A DNA stretch of 44,726 nucleotides from Borborobacter arsenicus (GTDB lineage: Bacteria > Pseudomonadota > Alphaproteobacteria > Rhizobiales > Rhizobiaceae): NCBI RefSeq assembly GCF_003934165.1, contig NZ_RKST01000033.1:1-44726 (forward strand), read 5' to 3'. The translations under genes and the position numbers were made by a program. The notes beneath the pieces are model-generated. The model ran no database searches, was not told where the DNA came from, and saw only the letters and a program-made list of their open reading frames with translations. This document shows, piece after piece, positions 18,448 to 27,255 of this stretch (within the stretch, counting starts at the first letter, position 1; every line of letters starts with the position of its first letter).

Positions 18448-19800
18448 ATGACGAGAAGATATTTCGGAACCGATGGAATCCGGGGACGGGCCAACAAATT
18501 TCCGATGACGGCCGAAATAGCCATGAAGGTGGGCATGGCGGCCGGTCTTTCCTTCCAGCGCGGCAACCACCGGCACCGCGTCGTGCTCGGCAAGGACACA
18601 CGGCTTTCCGGCTATATGATCGAAAACGCCATGGTGGCGGGTTTCTGCGCGGCGGGCATGGATGTGTTCCTGCTCGGCCCGGTGCCGACACCGGCGGTGG
18701 CCATGCTGGCCCGTTCGCTGCGCGCCGATATCGGGGTGATGATCTCAGCCTCGCACAATGCCTATTACGACAATGGCATCAAGCTTTTCGGGCCTGACGG
18801 CTACAAGCTGTCGGACGAGATAGAGGCCCGCATCGAGGGGCTGCTCGATGAGGATATCGATATTGCGTTAGCGGATGCCGATGGGCTCGGTCGGGCCAAG
18901 CGTGTCGATGGCGTGCATGATCGCTATATCGAGTTTGCCAAGCGTACCTTGCCGCGCTCCATGTCGCTGACCGGCCTGCGAGTCGTCATCGACTGCGCCA
19001 ACGGTGCCGCCTACAAGGTGGCACCCGCTGCCCTTTGGGAACTCGGCGCTGAGGTCATCGCCATCAATGACGAGCCGAACGGCTTCAACATCAATGATGA
19101 ATGCGGCTCGACCCATCCGGCCAGCCTGGCCAAGAAGGTCTATGAGGTGCGCGCCGATATCGGCATCGCGCTGGACGGCGATGCCGACCGCATGATCATC
19201 GTCGACGAGACCGGCGAAGTGGTGGACGGCGACCAGATCATGGCGCTGGTTGCCGAGGCCTGGCACCAGAGCGGCCGCCTTGCAGGCGGCGGCATCGTCG
19301 CCACGGTCATGTCCAATCTCGGCCTCGAGCGCTTCATGGAGGGGCTTGGCCTGCAGCTTCACCGCACCAAGGTCGGCGACCGCTATGTGGTGGAGCATAT
19401 GCGGGCGCACGGCTTCAATGTCGGCGGCGAGCAGTCCGGCCACATCGTGATGTCGGATTTTTCCACCACGGGCGACGGGCTGGTTTCGGCGCTGCAGGTG
19501 CTGGCCTGCATCAAGCGGCAGAACAAGCCGGTCAGCGAATTGTGCCGGAAATTCGAGCCGGTGCCGCAGCTTTTGAAGAATGTGCGCTTTTCCGGCGGCA
19601 AGCCGCTGGAGGAAGCGCCCGTCAAGGCAGCGATCGAGGAGGCGCGCAACCGCCTCGGCCAGGCCGGACGGCTTGTGATCCGTCCTTCGGGCACCGAGCC
19701 GCTGATCCGGGTCATGGCCGAAGGCGACGATCCCCAGCTGGTCGAGACGATCGTCAACGAGCTTGTCGACGTGATTGCGGATGTGAAATCCGCCGCCTGA
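18448..19800 (+). CDS. glmM: Phosphoglucosamine mutase GlmM
   Basis: The 450-residue protein interconverts glucosamine-6-phosphate and glucosamine-1-phosphate for UDP-GlcNAc and hence peptidoglycan and LPS synthesis. It opens with [14 protein letters not shown]. The phosphoserine active-site loop is [17 protein letters not shown] (Ser near residue 101), the metal loop is [11 protein letters not shown], the sugar loop is GGEQSGHI, and the phosphate loop is [12 protein letters not shown]. Position after ftsH is standard for the group. The start ATG 18448 matches the family N-terminus; the longer frame to 18385 is rejected. Confidence 0.96.
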   Translation: MTRRYFGTDGIRGRANKFPMTAEIAMKVGMAAGLSFQRGNHRHRVVLGKDTRLSGYMIENAMVAGFCAAGMDVFLLGPVPTPAVAMLARSLRADIGVMISASHNAYYDNGIKLFGPDGYKLSDEIEARIEGLLDEDIDIALADADGLGRAKRVDGVHDRYIEFAKRTLPRSMSLTGLRVVIDCANGAAYKVAPAALWELGAEVIAINDEPNGFNINDECGSTHPASLAKKVYEVRADIGIALDGDADRMIIVDETGEVVDGDQIMALVAEAWHQSGRLAGGGIVATVMSNLGLERFMEGLGLQLHRTKVGDRYVVEHMRAHGFNVGGEQSGHIVMSDFSTTGDGLVSALQVLACIKRQNKPVSELCRKFEPVPQLLKNVRFSGGKPLEEAPVKAAIEEARNRLGQAGRLVIRPSGTEPLIRVMAEGDDPQLVETIVNELVDVIADVKSAA

Positions 19801-20085
19801 GCATGAAAAAGCCCGCCCGGCGGAAGCCGAGGCGGGCAATTGCATGGGAGGCCAATGCGCCATAATGGGGCATCGGCCGGCGATTGACTATGAAGCGCCT
19901 CACATAGGCTGCAGCGTTCTGGCGGAGGCACGTCCTTCCCGCTTCCGGTCGGGGCACCGGCCTTCGGCCTGCTAGCTACCGGCCTCTTTTTTCAACATTC
20001 TCTAATATTGACTTGTCGCCAATTGGGAGCGCTATACTTCTTTCATGGGCTTGGGTGAAACCACCTGTTGATCGGGAGGAAGACC
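19801..20085. other. Gap after glmM (285 bases): hairpins, no protein gene
   Basis: A GC-rich hairpin GCCCGCC (19811-19817)/GGCGGGC (19831-19837) sits just past the glmM stop. Its U-tract (TTTTTC) lies on the minus strand, so for glmM transcripts it is at best a weak terminator. A second GC-rich region with a GGCC-TTC-GGCC hairpin is followed by CTCTTTTTTC near 19981-19990 on the plus strand and may be the true end of the glmM transcript. Nothing else is recognised. Confidence 0.4.
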
Positions 20086-20517
20086 ATGAAGCACCAGACC
20101 ATCGATCAGTTGCACGACATTGCCGAAGTCCACTTCGAGCCGACACATGCGCCGATGACGCGCACGCAGCGGTTGGAGCGCTGGGCCGAACTGCTTGAGC
20201 AGAATCCGGACCGGCGGCTGGGGGCATTGTCGGGCACCGAGTATCAGCCGGTCGTCCTTCGCGGGACGATGCGCGGTAACGGCTCGCCTCTCAGTGTCGC
20301 CTTCGACGATCCGCTGTTGCGTGCGGAAGGCCTGAAGGACGATACCTATGGCGAGGCCAAGCGGTTCTTCGAAGTCACCGACTGGCAATTGCACGAGATC
20401 GTCTGCCACTGCCATGTCGGCGCAACGATGCAGGCTTCCAGGGCTGCACGGTGCGTTCGTGCCGCAATAGGCGGGAGGTTCAACATTCTCGCCAGACTGA
20501 GAGCGATGTTCCTCTGA
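20086..20517 (+). CDS. Conserved hypothetical protein (Rhizobiales)
   Basis: The 143-residue soluble protein has no signal peptide or membrane segment. It begins MKHQTIDQLHDIAEVHFEPT, contains RTQRLERWAELLEQNPDRRL and VAFDDPLLRAEGLKDDTYGEA, and carries a conserved-looking HEIVCHCHVG segment with two cysteines and two histidines that could bind a metal. From memory, similar proteins occur in mesorhizobia without assigned function. The start ATG 20086 has a GGAGGA site 5 bases upstream. It stands alone, with gaps on both sides. Confidence 0.7.
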   Translation: MKHQTIDQLHDIAEVHFEPTHAPMTRTQRLERWAELLEQNPDRRLGALSGTEYQPVVLRGTMRGNGSPLSVAFDDPLLRAEGLKDDTYGEAKRFFEVTDWQLHEIVCHCHVGATMQASRAARCVRAAIGGRFNILARLRAMFL

Positions 20518-20807
20518 GCGGCTTCGATCAAGGATCGATGGACCGCTCTGGATATGTGCCTGCGCAATTCCGAAAGAAAGGCGGGCTGCCACCTTTCCCA
20601 GGAATTGCCGCAGAGCATCGGGCGCAAGGTCGTCAACCGGCCTTGGTAAGCCCGATGTTTAGCGAACAGAAAGAGCGGCGGCGGATTCACTTCGAGGCTC
20701 CGCCGCGCTGGTAACAGTTACCCTCAATTTCGCTGCTTGTGTATCGGATTTATCCAGATTCCGTGCGCCTTTCGGCACGAAATTCGATCATTTTTGATGA
20801 GATTTTT

Positions 20808-21182
<375 letters not shown>

Positions 21183-21857
21183 CTACCAGAGGTCGTAGCG
21201 CAAACCGACCTTGATCTGATGATAGTCGATGCCATCCTCGACCAGGCCAGTGTCGATGTTGAAGTATTTGGTATCGGGCGAACTCAGATACTGATAGCCC
21301 AAATCCATTGAGACGTTCTTGCTCACCTGATAGTTGACGCCGGCTGCCAGCGAATATGCGAGCTCATACTGGCGGTCAGTAAGGACACTGACGTCGTCTA
21401 CAGTGACTTCACTCCTGGAGTGAAGCAGGCCGAGGCCGCCACCGATATAGGGCGTGAAACCGGATATGGTCGCCAGGTCATAGTAGCCGTTGACCATCCC
21501 GCTCCAGACGCTGTTCTTGGCGGAAACGGTGAAAGGGCCGAGATCGGTCTGATATTTGTCCTGGGAGACAAATCCGAGGTTCAACTCGGTGCGCAGATAG
21601 TCATTCAGGTGATAACCGACGCCGATACCACCGTTGAAACGCGTGCTGTCGGTGTCCAGGAAGTCTATGTCATAGACTGACTTGTTCAGATTGTAGCCGA
21701 TATCGCCGCGCAGATACCAACCTGAACCGACCTCCACGGGCACATATTCAGGCGCGTTGTCGACAATGATCGGCGGTTCGTAGTCGGCCGCGACTGCCGG
21801 CGCCTGCCAAAGCGCGGCAGCGGCAAGCGACAGGGCGATACGTGTTTGCAGGCTCAT
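21183..21857 (-). CDS. Outer-membrane beta-barrel protein (opacity/porin-like), copy 1
   Basis: The 224-residue protein has a signal peptide (residues 1-23, cut near AVA-ADY). An eight-stranded barrel follows, with alternating hydrophobic strands separated by Gly/Asp turns: WYLRGDIGYNLN, FNGGIGVGYHLNDYLRTELNLGF and GFTPYIGGGLGL. It ends in the aromatic LRYDLW expected for BAM recognition. It shares the WYLRGD(I/L)-Y opening and barrel layout with the gene at 22058, so the two are tandem paralogues. The start ATG 21857 has GGGGAG upstream. A perfect CtrA box lies 78 bases before the start. Confidence 0.88.
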   Translation of the reverse strand: MSLQTRIALSLAAAALWQAPAVAADYEPPIIVDNAPEYVPVEVGSGWYLRGDIGYNLNKSVYDIDFLDTDSTRFNGGIGVGYHLNDYLRTELNLGFVSQDKYQTDLGPFTVSAKNSVWSGMVNGYYDLATISGFTPYIGGGLGLLHSRSEVTVDDVSVLTDRQYELAYSLAAGVNYQVSKNVSMDLGYQYLSSPDTKYFNIDTGLVEDGIDYHQIKVGLRYDLW

Positions 21858-21934
21858 GGTCCCAAGCTCCCCAAGACAAACCGGATGACGAAACAACTTC
21901 CGTCTCCTGTCTCGGAGTATTGTTAACCATGATG

Positions 21935-21950
21935 GTTAAGTGCCGGTTAA
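21935..21950 (-). promoter_or_regulatory. CtrA box upstream of outer-membrane gene copy 1
   Basis: On the minus strand the site reads TTAA-CCGGCAC-TTAAC, a perfect match to the alphaproteobacterial CtrA consensus TTAA-N7-TTAAC. Its near edge is 78 bases from the start codon. An extra GTTAACC/GGTTAA dyad lies next to it (21922-21939). Confidence 0.6.
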
Positions 21951-22008
21951 GGCTAATGGAGCGTTACCGATATTTCTTAAGCCTGCTCGCAGGCGCAGGC
22001 GTTGCCCA

Positions 22009-22045
22009 AGCAAAAGCCGCCCGGCACGACCGGGCGGCTTTTGCT
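22009..22045 (-). terminator. Intrinsic terminator after outer-membrane gene copy 2
   Basis: A 16-bp perfect stem (22009-22024 with 22030-22045) has AGCAAAAGCCGCCCGG in one arm, a 5-base loop, and CTTTTGCT at the 3' end. It lies 13 bases past the stop of the minus-strand gene at 22058 and upstream of copy 1, so the two barrel genes are separate transcription units. Confidence 0.88.
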
Positions 22046-22057
22046 CCAAGAGGAAGA

Positions 22058-22903
22058 TTACTTGTAGACCGGTTCGACCGCTGGCGGCTCATAAGCCACC
22101 ATTTCCGGCTCGCCGCATTCGGCCTTGCCGGCGCCGAACTGGTAGCGCAGGCCGCCGCGCACCTCATGCACGTTGAAGCCCCTGTCGAAGCCGGGGCCTG
22201 CACCGGGCCCACCGGCGGACGAATCGGCATATTCGAACATGCGTCCGCCATCGATACGGGTGAAGCGGTAGCCGGCATCGAAATGCAGGTTTTTGGTGAG
22301 ACAATAGGAGGCGCCGGCCATCAGCGCATAGGCAAAGCGCCAGCTCGCCACGCCTTTGTGGCGATCGTCCACGCCGGGGAACTGGTTGCGCAGATCATCC
22401 CATTTCACCCGTGCGCCGCCGATACCGGCGCCGACATAGGGTGTGATGCGATTGTAGGTGCCCAGATCCACATAGGCATTCGCCAGCAGCAGCAGCGCGC
22501 TGTAGGAAGAGGTGTCGGTCGAGACGGTGACGAGATCGGAGGTCTGGCCGTTGAAATCGGACTTGAACCAGTAGTCGGCGGTCAGATCGGTACGGAAGTA
22601 ATTATTGACCTGATAGCCGACACCGGCGCCGAGCGACATAGCGCCCTTGAGCTTGCCGAAATCGAAGGAATTCGTGCCGGGAATCGGCACGGCGCCGCCA
22701 TAGGTTATGTAGTCGCCGCCGCGGAACTTCGACCAGTGATAGTCGAGGTCGCCGCGCAGATACCAACCGCCGGTGCTGACCTCCTGATAGACGACCTGCG
22801 GCGGCGTTGGTTCGGGCACCGGCTCGTAAATATCGGCCGCGAATGCCGGCATCGCCGTGGCGGCAAACAGGGCGGCCAGGCCGCACTTTGAGAAATTCAG
22901 CAT
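22058..22903 (-). CDS. Outer-membrane beta-barrel protein (opacity/porin-like), copy 2
   Basis: The 281-residue protein has a signal peptide ending at AFA-ADI near residue 22 and a Pro-rich segment (EPVPEPTPPQ). A beta-barrel follows, with WYLRGDLDYHWSKF, SLGAGVGYQVNNYFRTDLTADYWF, ITPYVGAGIGGARV and HEVRGGLRYQFG. A short tail follows the barrel (PEMVAYEPPAVEPVYK), so the usual terminal aromatic is not at the C-terminus. It is a diverged paralogue of copy 1. The start ATG 22903 follows GGGGTAGAAGG. A CtrA dyad lies 78 bases upstream. Confidence 0.87.
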   Translation of the reverse strand: MLNFSKCGLAALFAATAMPAFAADIYEPVPEPTPPQVVYQEVSTGGWYLRGDLDYHWSKFRGGDYITYGGAVPIPGTNSFDFGKLKGAMSLGAGVGYQVNNYFRTDLTADYWFKSDFNGQTSDLVTVSTDTSSYSALLLLANAYVDLGTYNRITPYVGAGIGGARVKWDDLRNQFPGVDDRHKGVASWRFAYALMAGASYCLTKNLHFDAGYRFTRIDGGRMFEYADSSAGGPGAGPGFDRGFNVHEVRGGLRYQFGAGKAECGEPEMVAYEPPAVEPVYK

Positions 22904-22979
22904 CCTTCTACCCCTCACACCCACAAGTCCATCGGGTGGCCAAAACGGCCAAATCCGGCGTGGATAATGGAATGTAAAG

Positions 22980-22996
22980 GTTAAGAGGCGTTTAAC
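22980..22996. promoter_or_regulatory. CtrA box upstream of outer-membrane gene copy 2
   Basis: GTTAA-N7-TTAAC matches the CtrA consensus perfectly on both strands. Its near edge is 77-78 bases from the start at 22903, the same spacing as for copy 1. Further TTAAC half-sites at 23005-23009 and 23018-23022 extend the cluster, and GTTAAGAG/CTCTTAAC forms an outer inverted repeat (22980-23022). Confidence 0.65.
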
Positions 22997-23075
22997 CCTG
23001 TTGTTTAACCGTGTCTCTTAACTATACCCGGGCAGATGGCGCGGGCGGCGCGGATAAAGGCGCCGCCCTGGCAGA

Positions 23076-23612
23076 TCATTCCATGCCGACTTCAGGGTAC
23101 TGGGCGACGATATCTTCGCGCGTGACCTTGGCGAACTGAGCCGGATAGATATAGCCATAGCCTTCGCCTGCATATCTGGCGATATCGATGACAGCGGCAG
23201 GCACGACGGTCATGACGTCATAGAAGCCGTCCGGATCGTAGCCGCGGCCTTTCGCAGCGTTGCGACAGATATGGATCTCGACGCCCTGGTCGGTCAGTTC
23301 CTTGAAGGCGGCATAGGCCTCGGGGAAGGCCGCCTTGTTCTTGCGCGAGAATGCATGCAACTCGTTGCCATGGGCGACGATGACGATGCGGGATTTCTCG
23401 AAATCGCCGAACTCCTTCAGCGCCTTGATGTGGTTCCTGATGAAACCGAGCGCGCCGAGCCCTTCCTGCGGCGTGGCGAAGTTGAAGTCGTAAACGAACT
23501 TCTGGGCTCCATACTGGACGGCCTCGAATTTCGACGGGTCGTCGGGGCCCGCATAGGCAAAGCTGGTCGCCAGGGCCATGCAGCCTGCGGCTAGGATTGT
23601 CTTGAAGTTCAT
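23076..23612 (-). CDS. Exported DsrE/DsrF-like protein
   Basis: The 178-residue protein has a signal peptide (residues 1-21, TSFAYA-GPDD) followed by a DsrE-type fold: FNFATPQEGLGALGFIRNHI, RIVIVAHGNELHAF, and a conserved cysteine in VEIHICRNAAKGRGYD. DsrE-family cysteines carry sulfane sulfur in sulfur-relay systems. Exported members are common but poorly understood; some are annotated DUF1791. It stands alone here, about 15 kb from the sox and YeeE genes. The start ATG 23612 has GGGAG upstream; the frame continues to a TTG at 23624. Confidence 0.75.
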   Translation of the reverse strand: MNFKTILAAGCMALATSFAYAGPDDPSKFEAVQYGAQKFVYDFNFATPQEGLGALGFIRNHIKALKEFGDFEKSRIVIVAHGNELHAFSRKNKAAFPEAYAAFKELTDQGVEIHICRNAAKGRGYDPDGFYDVMTVVPAAVIDIARYAGEGYGYIYPAQFAKVTREDIVAQYPEVGME

Positions 23613-23828
23613 GTTCACTCCCAAGGGGTTTTTCCATTTCGGTGGCGATCGCGCGCACCGCTGGAAGGAGGATCATATTTGATGTCGGGGTACAAGCCGG
23701 TGTGATTGATTTATCGGCGCCTTTGGCCCCGAGAGGCGATGAAGGCGTTGAGAAAAAAGTTGGTGTGGCAGGAACTTAAATGCCGATATCCGGTTAGTGG
23801 CCGCGCCCGATAGCGCGCTCTCAGGCAG

Positions 23829-23862
23829 CAGGCCCGTCCAGCTTTGGCTGGCGGGCCTTTTT
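23829..23862 (+). terminator. Orphan intrinsic terminator upstream of the serC leader
   Basis: AGGCCCG and CCAGC pair with GGCTGG and CGGGCCT around a TTT loop, followed at once by TTTTTT. The polarity is plus-strand only. No plus-strand gene lies upstream, so it implies a short untranslated or leader transcript that starts in the 23640-23800 region. Confidence 0.75.
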
Positions 23863-23889
23863 TGGCGGGCGAGCCTTGCCCATCGGGGA

Positions 23890-23952
23890 TGGAGCAGCAC
23901 GTCGATCACATACGACATATTTCCGTGCTGCCGCATCTTGCGATTTTTTTTC
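23890..23952 (+). ncRNA. serC leader RNA (putative attenuator)
   Basis: A hairpin GCAGCACG (23894-23901)/CGTGCTGC (23924-23931) is followed directly by a small hairpin CGCA-TCT-TGCG (23932-23942), then A and eight T (23944-23951). This two-stem layout, with the second stem a terminator just upstream of serC, matches the alphaproteobacterial serC motif described from comparative genomics (recalled, not searched). It probably adjusts serC-serA transcription. The ligand or effector is not established. Confidence 0.72.
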
Positions 23953-24024
23953 CGTTCCGCTATTCCCGCCAGTGGGCCACCCCTCCCCACCGAGGGGCGT
24001 GCTATCTGGAAGGATAGGATCCAA

Positions 24025-25200
24025 ATGATGACATACCCCACACCGGACCTGCGTCCGGCCAATCCCAATTTCTCCTCTGGTCCCTGCGCAAAACGCCCCG
24101 GCTGGTCTCTCCAGGCGCTGGCGGATGCCGCCCTTGGTCGCTCGCATCGCGCCAAGATCGGCAAGAACAAGCTGGCGCGGGCCATCGATCTCACACGTGA
24201 AGTGCTTGAGGTGCCGGCGGATTACCGCATCGGCATCGTGCCGGCCTCCGACACCGGCGCTGTCGAAATGGCGCTGTGGTCGCTGCTGGGCGAGCGCGGC
24301 GTCGACATGCTGGCCTGGGAGAGCTTCGGCGCTGGCTGGGTGACGGACGTCGTCAAGCAGCTCAAGCTGCCGGATGTACGCAGGTTCGAGGCCGCCTATG
24401 GCGCGCTGCCCGACTTGTCCGCGGTGGATTTCGACCGTGACGTGGTTTTCACCTGGAACGGCACAACGTCCGGCGTGCGCGTGCCGAATGGCGACTTCAT
24501 TCCGGCCGACCGCAAGGGGCTGACGATCTGCGATGCGACTTCGGCAGCCTTTGCCCAGAAGCTCGATTTTGCCAAGCTCGATGTCGTCACCTTCTCCTGG
24601 CAGAAGGTGCTTGGCGGCGAAGGCGCGCATGGCATGCTGATCCTGTCGCCGCGCGCAGTGGAGCGGCTGGAAAACTATGCGCCCGCCTGGCCGCTGCCGA
24701 AGATCTTCCGCATGACAAAGGGCGGCAAGCTGATCGAAGGCATCTTCAAGGGCGAGACGATCAACACGCCCTCGATGCTGGCGGTCGAAGACTATCTCGA
24801 TGCGCTCGAATGGGCGAAGCAGGTCGGCGGGCTGGATGCGCTGATCGCGCGCGCTGAGGCCAATGCCAAGGTGCTGGCAGATTGGGCTGCCGGCAATGCG
24901 GCGATCGAATTCCTTGCCGCCGATCCGGCGACACGGTCGAACACGTCGGTGTGCCTGCGCTTTGCCGATCCAGCGGTCGCAGCGCTGGACGAGGCCGGCC
25001 AGCAGGCCTTCGTGAAGCAGTTGACCGGATTGCTGGAGGCCGAAAAGGTCGCCTACGACATCGGCAGCTATCGCGATGCGCCGCCCGGCCTGCGCATCTG
25101 GTGTGGCGCGACCGTCGAAACCTCCGACCTCAAGGCGCTGACGCCGTGGCTCGATTGGGCCTTTGCAACCGCCAAGGCGTCGCTGAAGGCGGCTGCCTAG
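24025..25200 (+). CDS. serC: Phosphoserine aminotransferase SerC
   Basis: The 391-residue PLP enzyme converts 3-phosphohydroxypyruvate to phosphoserine in serine synthesis. The alphaproteobacterial long form begins [21 protein letters not shown]. The PLP-lysine motif is [20 protein letters not shown], and [16 protein letters not shown] and [22 protein letters not shown] are further family blocks. Two adjacent ATGs (24025 and 24028) could start it. The leader RNA upstream suggests transcription attenuation. SerA follows after a repeat-filled gap of 158 bases. Confidence 0.95.
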   Translation: MMTYPTPDLRPANPNFSSGPCAKRPGWSLQALADAALGRSHRAKIGKNKLARAIDLTREVLEVPADYRIGIVPASDTGAVEMALWSLLGERGVDMLAWESFGAGWVTDVVKQLKLPDVRRFEAAYGALPDLSAVDFDRDVVFTWNGTTSGVRVPNGDFIPADRKGLTICDATSAAFAQKLDFAKLDVVTFSWQKVLGGEGAHGMLILSPRAVERLENYAPAWPLPKIFRMTKGGKLIEGIFKGETINTPSMLAVEDYLDALEWAKQVGGLDALIARAEANAKVLADWAAGNAAIEFLAADPATRSNTSVCLRFADPAVAALDEAGQQAFVKQLTGLLEAEKVAYDIGSYRDAPPGLRIWCGATVETSDLKALTPWLDWAFATAKASLKAAA

Positions 25201-25204
25201 TGTT

Positions 25205-25327
25205 CCTCCCCCTTGTGGGGAGGGTCGATCCGCGCAAGCGGTTCGGGGTGGGGGTCTCCTCCACCGGACTTTGCTCAATTCCCCCACCCGGTCGCTGCGC
25301 GACCACCCTCCCCACAAGGGGGAGGGT
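25205..25327. repeat. Long rhizobial palindromic repeat between serC and serA
   Basis: Outer arms CCTCCCCCTTGTGGGGAGGGT (25205-25225, itself palindromic) and its reverse complement (from 25304) enclose inner pairs around GGGGTGGGGG and CCCCCACCC. This is the common long REP-like element of Mesorhizobium and relatives. It sits inside the serC-serA transcript and could form a large RNA hairpin. Confidence 0.85.
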
Positions 25328-25358
25328 AGGGCGCCCGGCCTTTTGAAGGACCAAACCC

Positions 25359-26957
25359 ATGCCTCGCGTTCTCGTATCCGACAAGCTTTCTCCCACCGCC
25401 GTCCAGATCTTCAAGGATCGCGGCGTCGAGGTCGACTATTTGCCCGATCTCGGCAAGGACAAGGAAAAGCTGCTGGAAGTCATCGGCCAATATGACGGCC
25501 TTGCCATCCGCTCGGCCACCAAGGTGACGGAAAAGCTGATCGCCGCCGCCACCAATCTCAAGGTCGTCGGCCGCGCCGGCATTGGTGTCGACAATGTCGA
25601 CATACCGGCGGCAAGCCGCAAGGGTATCATCGTGATGAATACGCCCTTCGGCAATTCGATCACGACGGCCGAGCATGCGATCGCGCTGATGTTCGCGCTT
25701 GCCCGCCAGATTCCCGAGGCCAATGGCTCGACCCATGCCGGCAAGTGGGAAAAGAACCGCTTCATGGGTGTCGAGATCACCGGCAAGACGCTGGGCGTCA
25801 TCGGCTGCGGCAATATCGGCTCGGTGGTGGCGACGCGCGGCGTCGGGCTGAAGATGCATGTGATTGCTTTCGATCCGTTCCTGTCGGAAGGCCGCGCCGA
25901 AGAGCTCGGTGTGCAGAAGGTCGAGCTGGACGAATTGCTGGCACGTGCCGATTTCATCACGCTGCATACGCCGCTGACCGACAAGACCCGCAACCTGATC
26001 AATGCAGATGCGATTGCCAAGATGAAGAAGGGCGTGCGCATCATCAATTGCGCGCGTGGCGGCCTTGTCGTGGAGGCCGACCTCATCGCCGCCCTGAAGA
26101 GCGGCAAGGTGGCGGGCGCGGGCATCGACGTGTTCGAAACCGAGCCGGCGACCGATAACGCGCTGTTTGGCATGGAAAACGTGGTTGCTACCCCGCATCT
26201 TGGCGCATCGACCACCGAAGCGCAGGAAAATGTTGCCCTCCAGGTTGCCGAACAGATGTCGGACTATCTGATCAAGGGCGCCGTCACCAATGCCATCAAC
26301 ATGCCGTCGATCTCGGCCGAGGAAGCGCCGACGCTGAAGCCCTTCGTCAAGCTGGCGGAAGTTCTGGGCGCGTTTGTCGGCCAGGTGACGGAGGAGCCGA
26401 TCAAGGAAGTCGAGATCCTGTTCGACGGCGCCACCGCCTCGATGAACACCAAGGCGCTGATCAGTGCAGCCCTTGCCGGGCTGATCCGCCCGCAGGTGGC
26501 CGATGTCAACATGGTGTCGGCGCCGATCATGGTGAAGGAGCGCGGCATCATCGTCGCCGAGGTCAAGCGCGACAAGTCGGGCGTCTTTGACGGCTATATC
26601 AAGCTGTCGGTCAAGACCGAGAAGAAGACGCGCTCGATCGCCGGCACCTGTTTTTCGGATCACAAGCCGCGCTTCATCCAGATCAAGGGCATCAATCTCG
26701 ATGCCGAGGTCGGCCAGCACATGCTCTATACGACCAATGCCGACGCCCCCGGCATCATCGGAATGCTGGGTACGCTGTGCGGCAAGAATGACGTCAACAT
26801 CGCCAATTTCCAGCTCGGCCGCAACCGGCCGGGCGGCGATGCGATCGCGCTGCTCTATCTCGACGCGCCGTTCCCGGAAAAGGCGCTGGCGGAGGTGCGC
26901 GCCAATCCGTCGATCGTCTCGGCCAAGCGGCTGCAATTCGACGTCAACGGCATGTGA
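25359..26957 (+). CDS. serA: D-3-phosphoglycerate dehydrogenase SerA
   Basis: The 532-residue protein is the long form with an ACT regulatory domain. It oxidises 3-phosphoglycerate with NAD, the first step of serine synthesis. It shows VVGRAGIGVDNVDIPAA, the dinucleotide-binding loop GVIGCGNIGSVVA near residue 145, INCARGGLVVEADL, and the catalytic His in ATPHLGAST. The intervening ASB domain precedes the C-terminal ACT domain (DAPGIIGMLGTLCGKNDVNIANF), where serine feedback usually acts. It is downstream of serC in one direction. Confidence 0.97.
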   Translation: MPRVLVSDKLSPTAVQIFKDRGVEVDYLPDLGKDKEKLLEVIGQYDGLAIRSATKVTEKLIAAATNLKVVGRAGIGVDNVDIPAASRKGIIVMNTPFGNSITTAEHAIALMFALARQIPEANGSTHAGKWEKNRFMGVEITGKTLGVIGCGNIGSVVATRGVGLKMHVIAFDPFLSEGRAEELGVQKVELDELLARADFITLHTPLTDKTRNLINADAIAKMKKGVRIINCARGGLVVEADLIAALKSGKVAGAGIDVFETEPATDNALFGMENVVATPHLGASTTEAQENVALQVAEQMSDYLIKGAVTNAINMPSISAEEAPTLKPFVKLAEVLGAFVGQVTEEPIKEVEILFDGATASMNTKALISAALAGLIRPQVADVNMVSAPIMVKERGIIVAEVKRDKSGVFDGYIKLSVKTEKKTRSIAGTCFSDHKPRFIQIKGINLDAEVGQHMLYTTNADAPGIIGMLGTLCGKNDVNIANFQLGRNRPGGDAIALLYLDAPFPEKALAEVRANPSIVSAKRLQFDVNGM

Positions 26958-26978
26958 GTTCCGGGTGGCCGGTACAGG

Positions 26979-27006
26979 GAGGGCTCCGAAACGGGCCCTC
27001 TCTTTT
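26979..27006 (+). terminator. Terminator after serA
   Basis: GAGGGC (26979-26984) pairs with GCCCTC (26995-27000), with an inner CCG/CGG extension, followed by TCTTTT. It is 22 bases past the serA stop. Confidence 0.7.
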
Positions 27007-27118
27007 GGTATCTGGCCTATCGCCCAGCTCCCCGGCGACCATCCACGCAAGATAATTTTTTGATTGCCTCAACATCAATTGTGGACAAGTCAGCAAGGGC
27101 CGTTTGGCCGGCTATTTC

Positions 27119-27134
27119 TTAACGATCCGTTAAC
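27119..27134 (+). promoter_or_regulatory. Perfect CtrA box in a gene-poor gap
   Basis: TTAA-CGATCCG-TTAAC matches the CtrA consensus exactly. About 27 bases downstream an ATG opens a 30-codon frame, and a hairpin follows at 27187-27226. The controlled transcript is not obvious. Confidence 0.5.
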
Positions 27135-27186
27135 TGGAATTCGACAGGTTCACCCTCGCATGAATTTCTCCCTGAAGTTCATGCAC

Positions 27187-27226
27187 GGCGGCTCCGGACA
27201 CCCCCAAACCCCTATCCGGAGTCGCC
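27187..27226. other. Hairpin in the serA-tauR gap
   Basis: GGCGGCTCCGGA (27187-27198) pairs with TCCGGAGTCGCC (27215-27226) apart from one central position, leaving a C-rich 16-base loop. A short ATTTTT run occurs 12 bases beyond. It may be a terminator or part of a small RNA. Confidence 0.5.
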
Positions 27227-27255
27227 ACCCCTCCAGACATTTTTGGTTCTAGACA

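Larger units (their letters stand above)
23613..24024. other. Gap upstream of serC (412 bases): orphan terminator and serC leader
   Basis: No protein gene is supported. The gap holds the DsrE gene promoter region on the left, a strong plus-strand terminator at 23829-23862 that belongs to no annotated gene, and the serC leader RNA at 23890-23952. A 24-codon open frame runs in front of the terminator, from the ATG near 23740 to the TAG near 23812, but has no clear ribosome-binding site. Confidence 0.6.

Noticed and set aside
19811-19837. GC-rich hairpin as the glmM terminator
   Set aside because: The U-run lies on the minus-strand side (TTTTTC), and the plus strand continues AATTGC, so it was not annotated as a firm plus-strand terminator.
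20346-20690. Minus-strand 114-codon frame overlapping the hypothetical gene at 20086
   Set aside because: It overlaps a better-supported plus-strand gene with a clear ribosome-binding site, and shows no recognisable family.
23821-25317. Minus-strand 498-codon frame opposite serC
   Set aside because: It runs through the serC leader and repeat; the plus-strand serC is intact.
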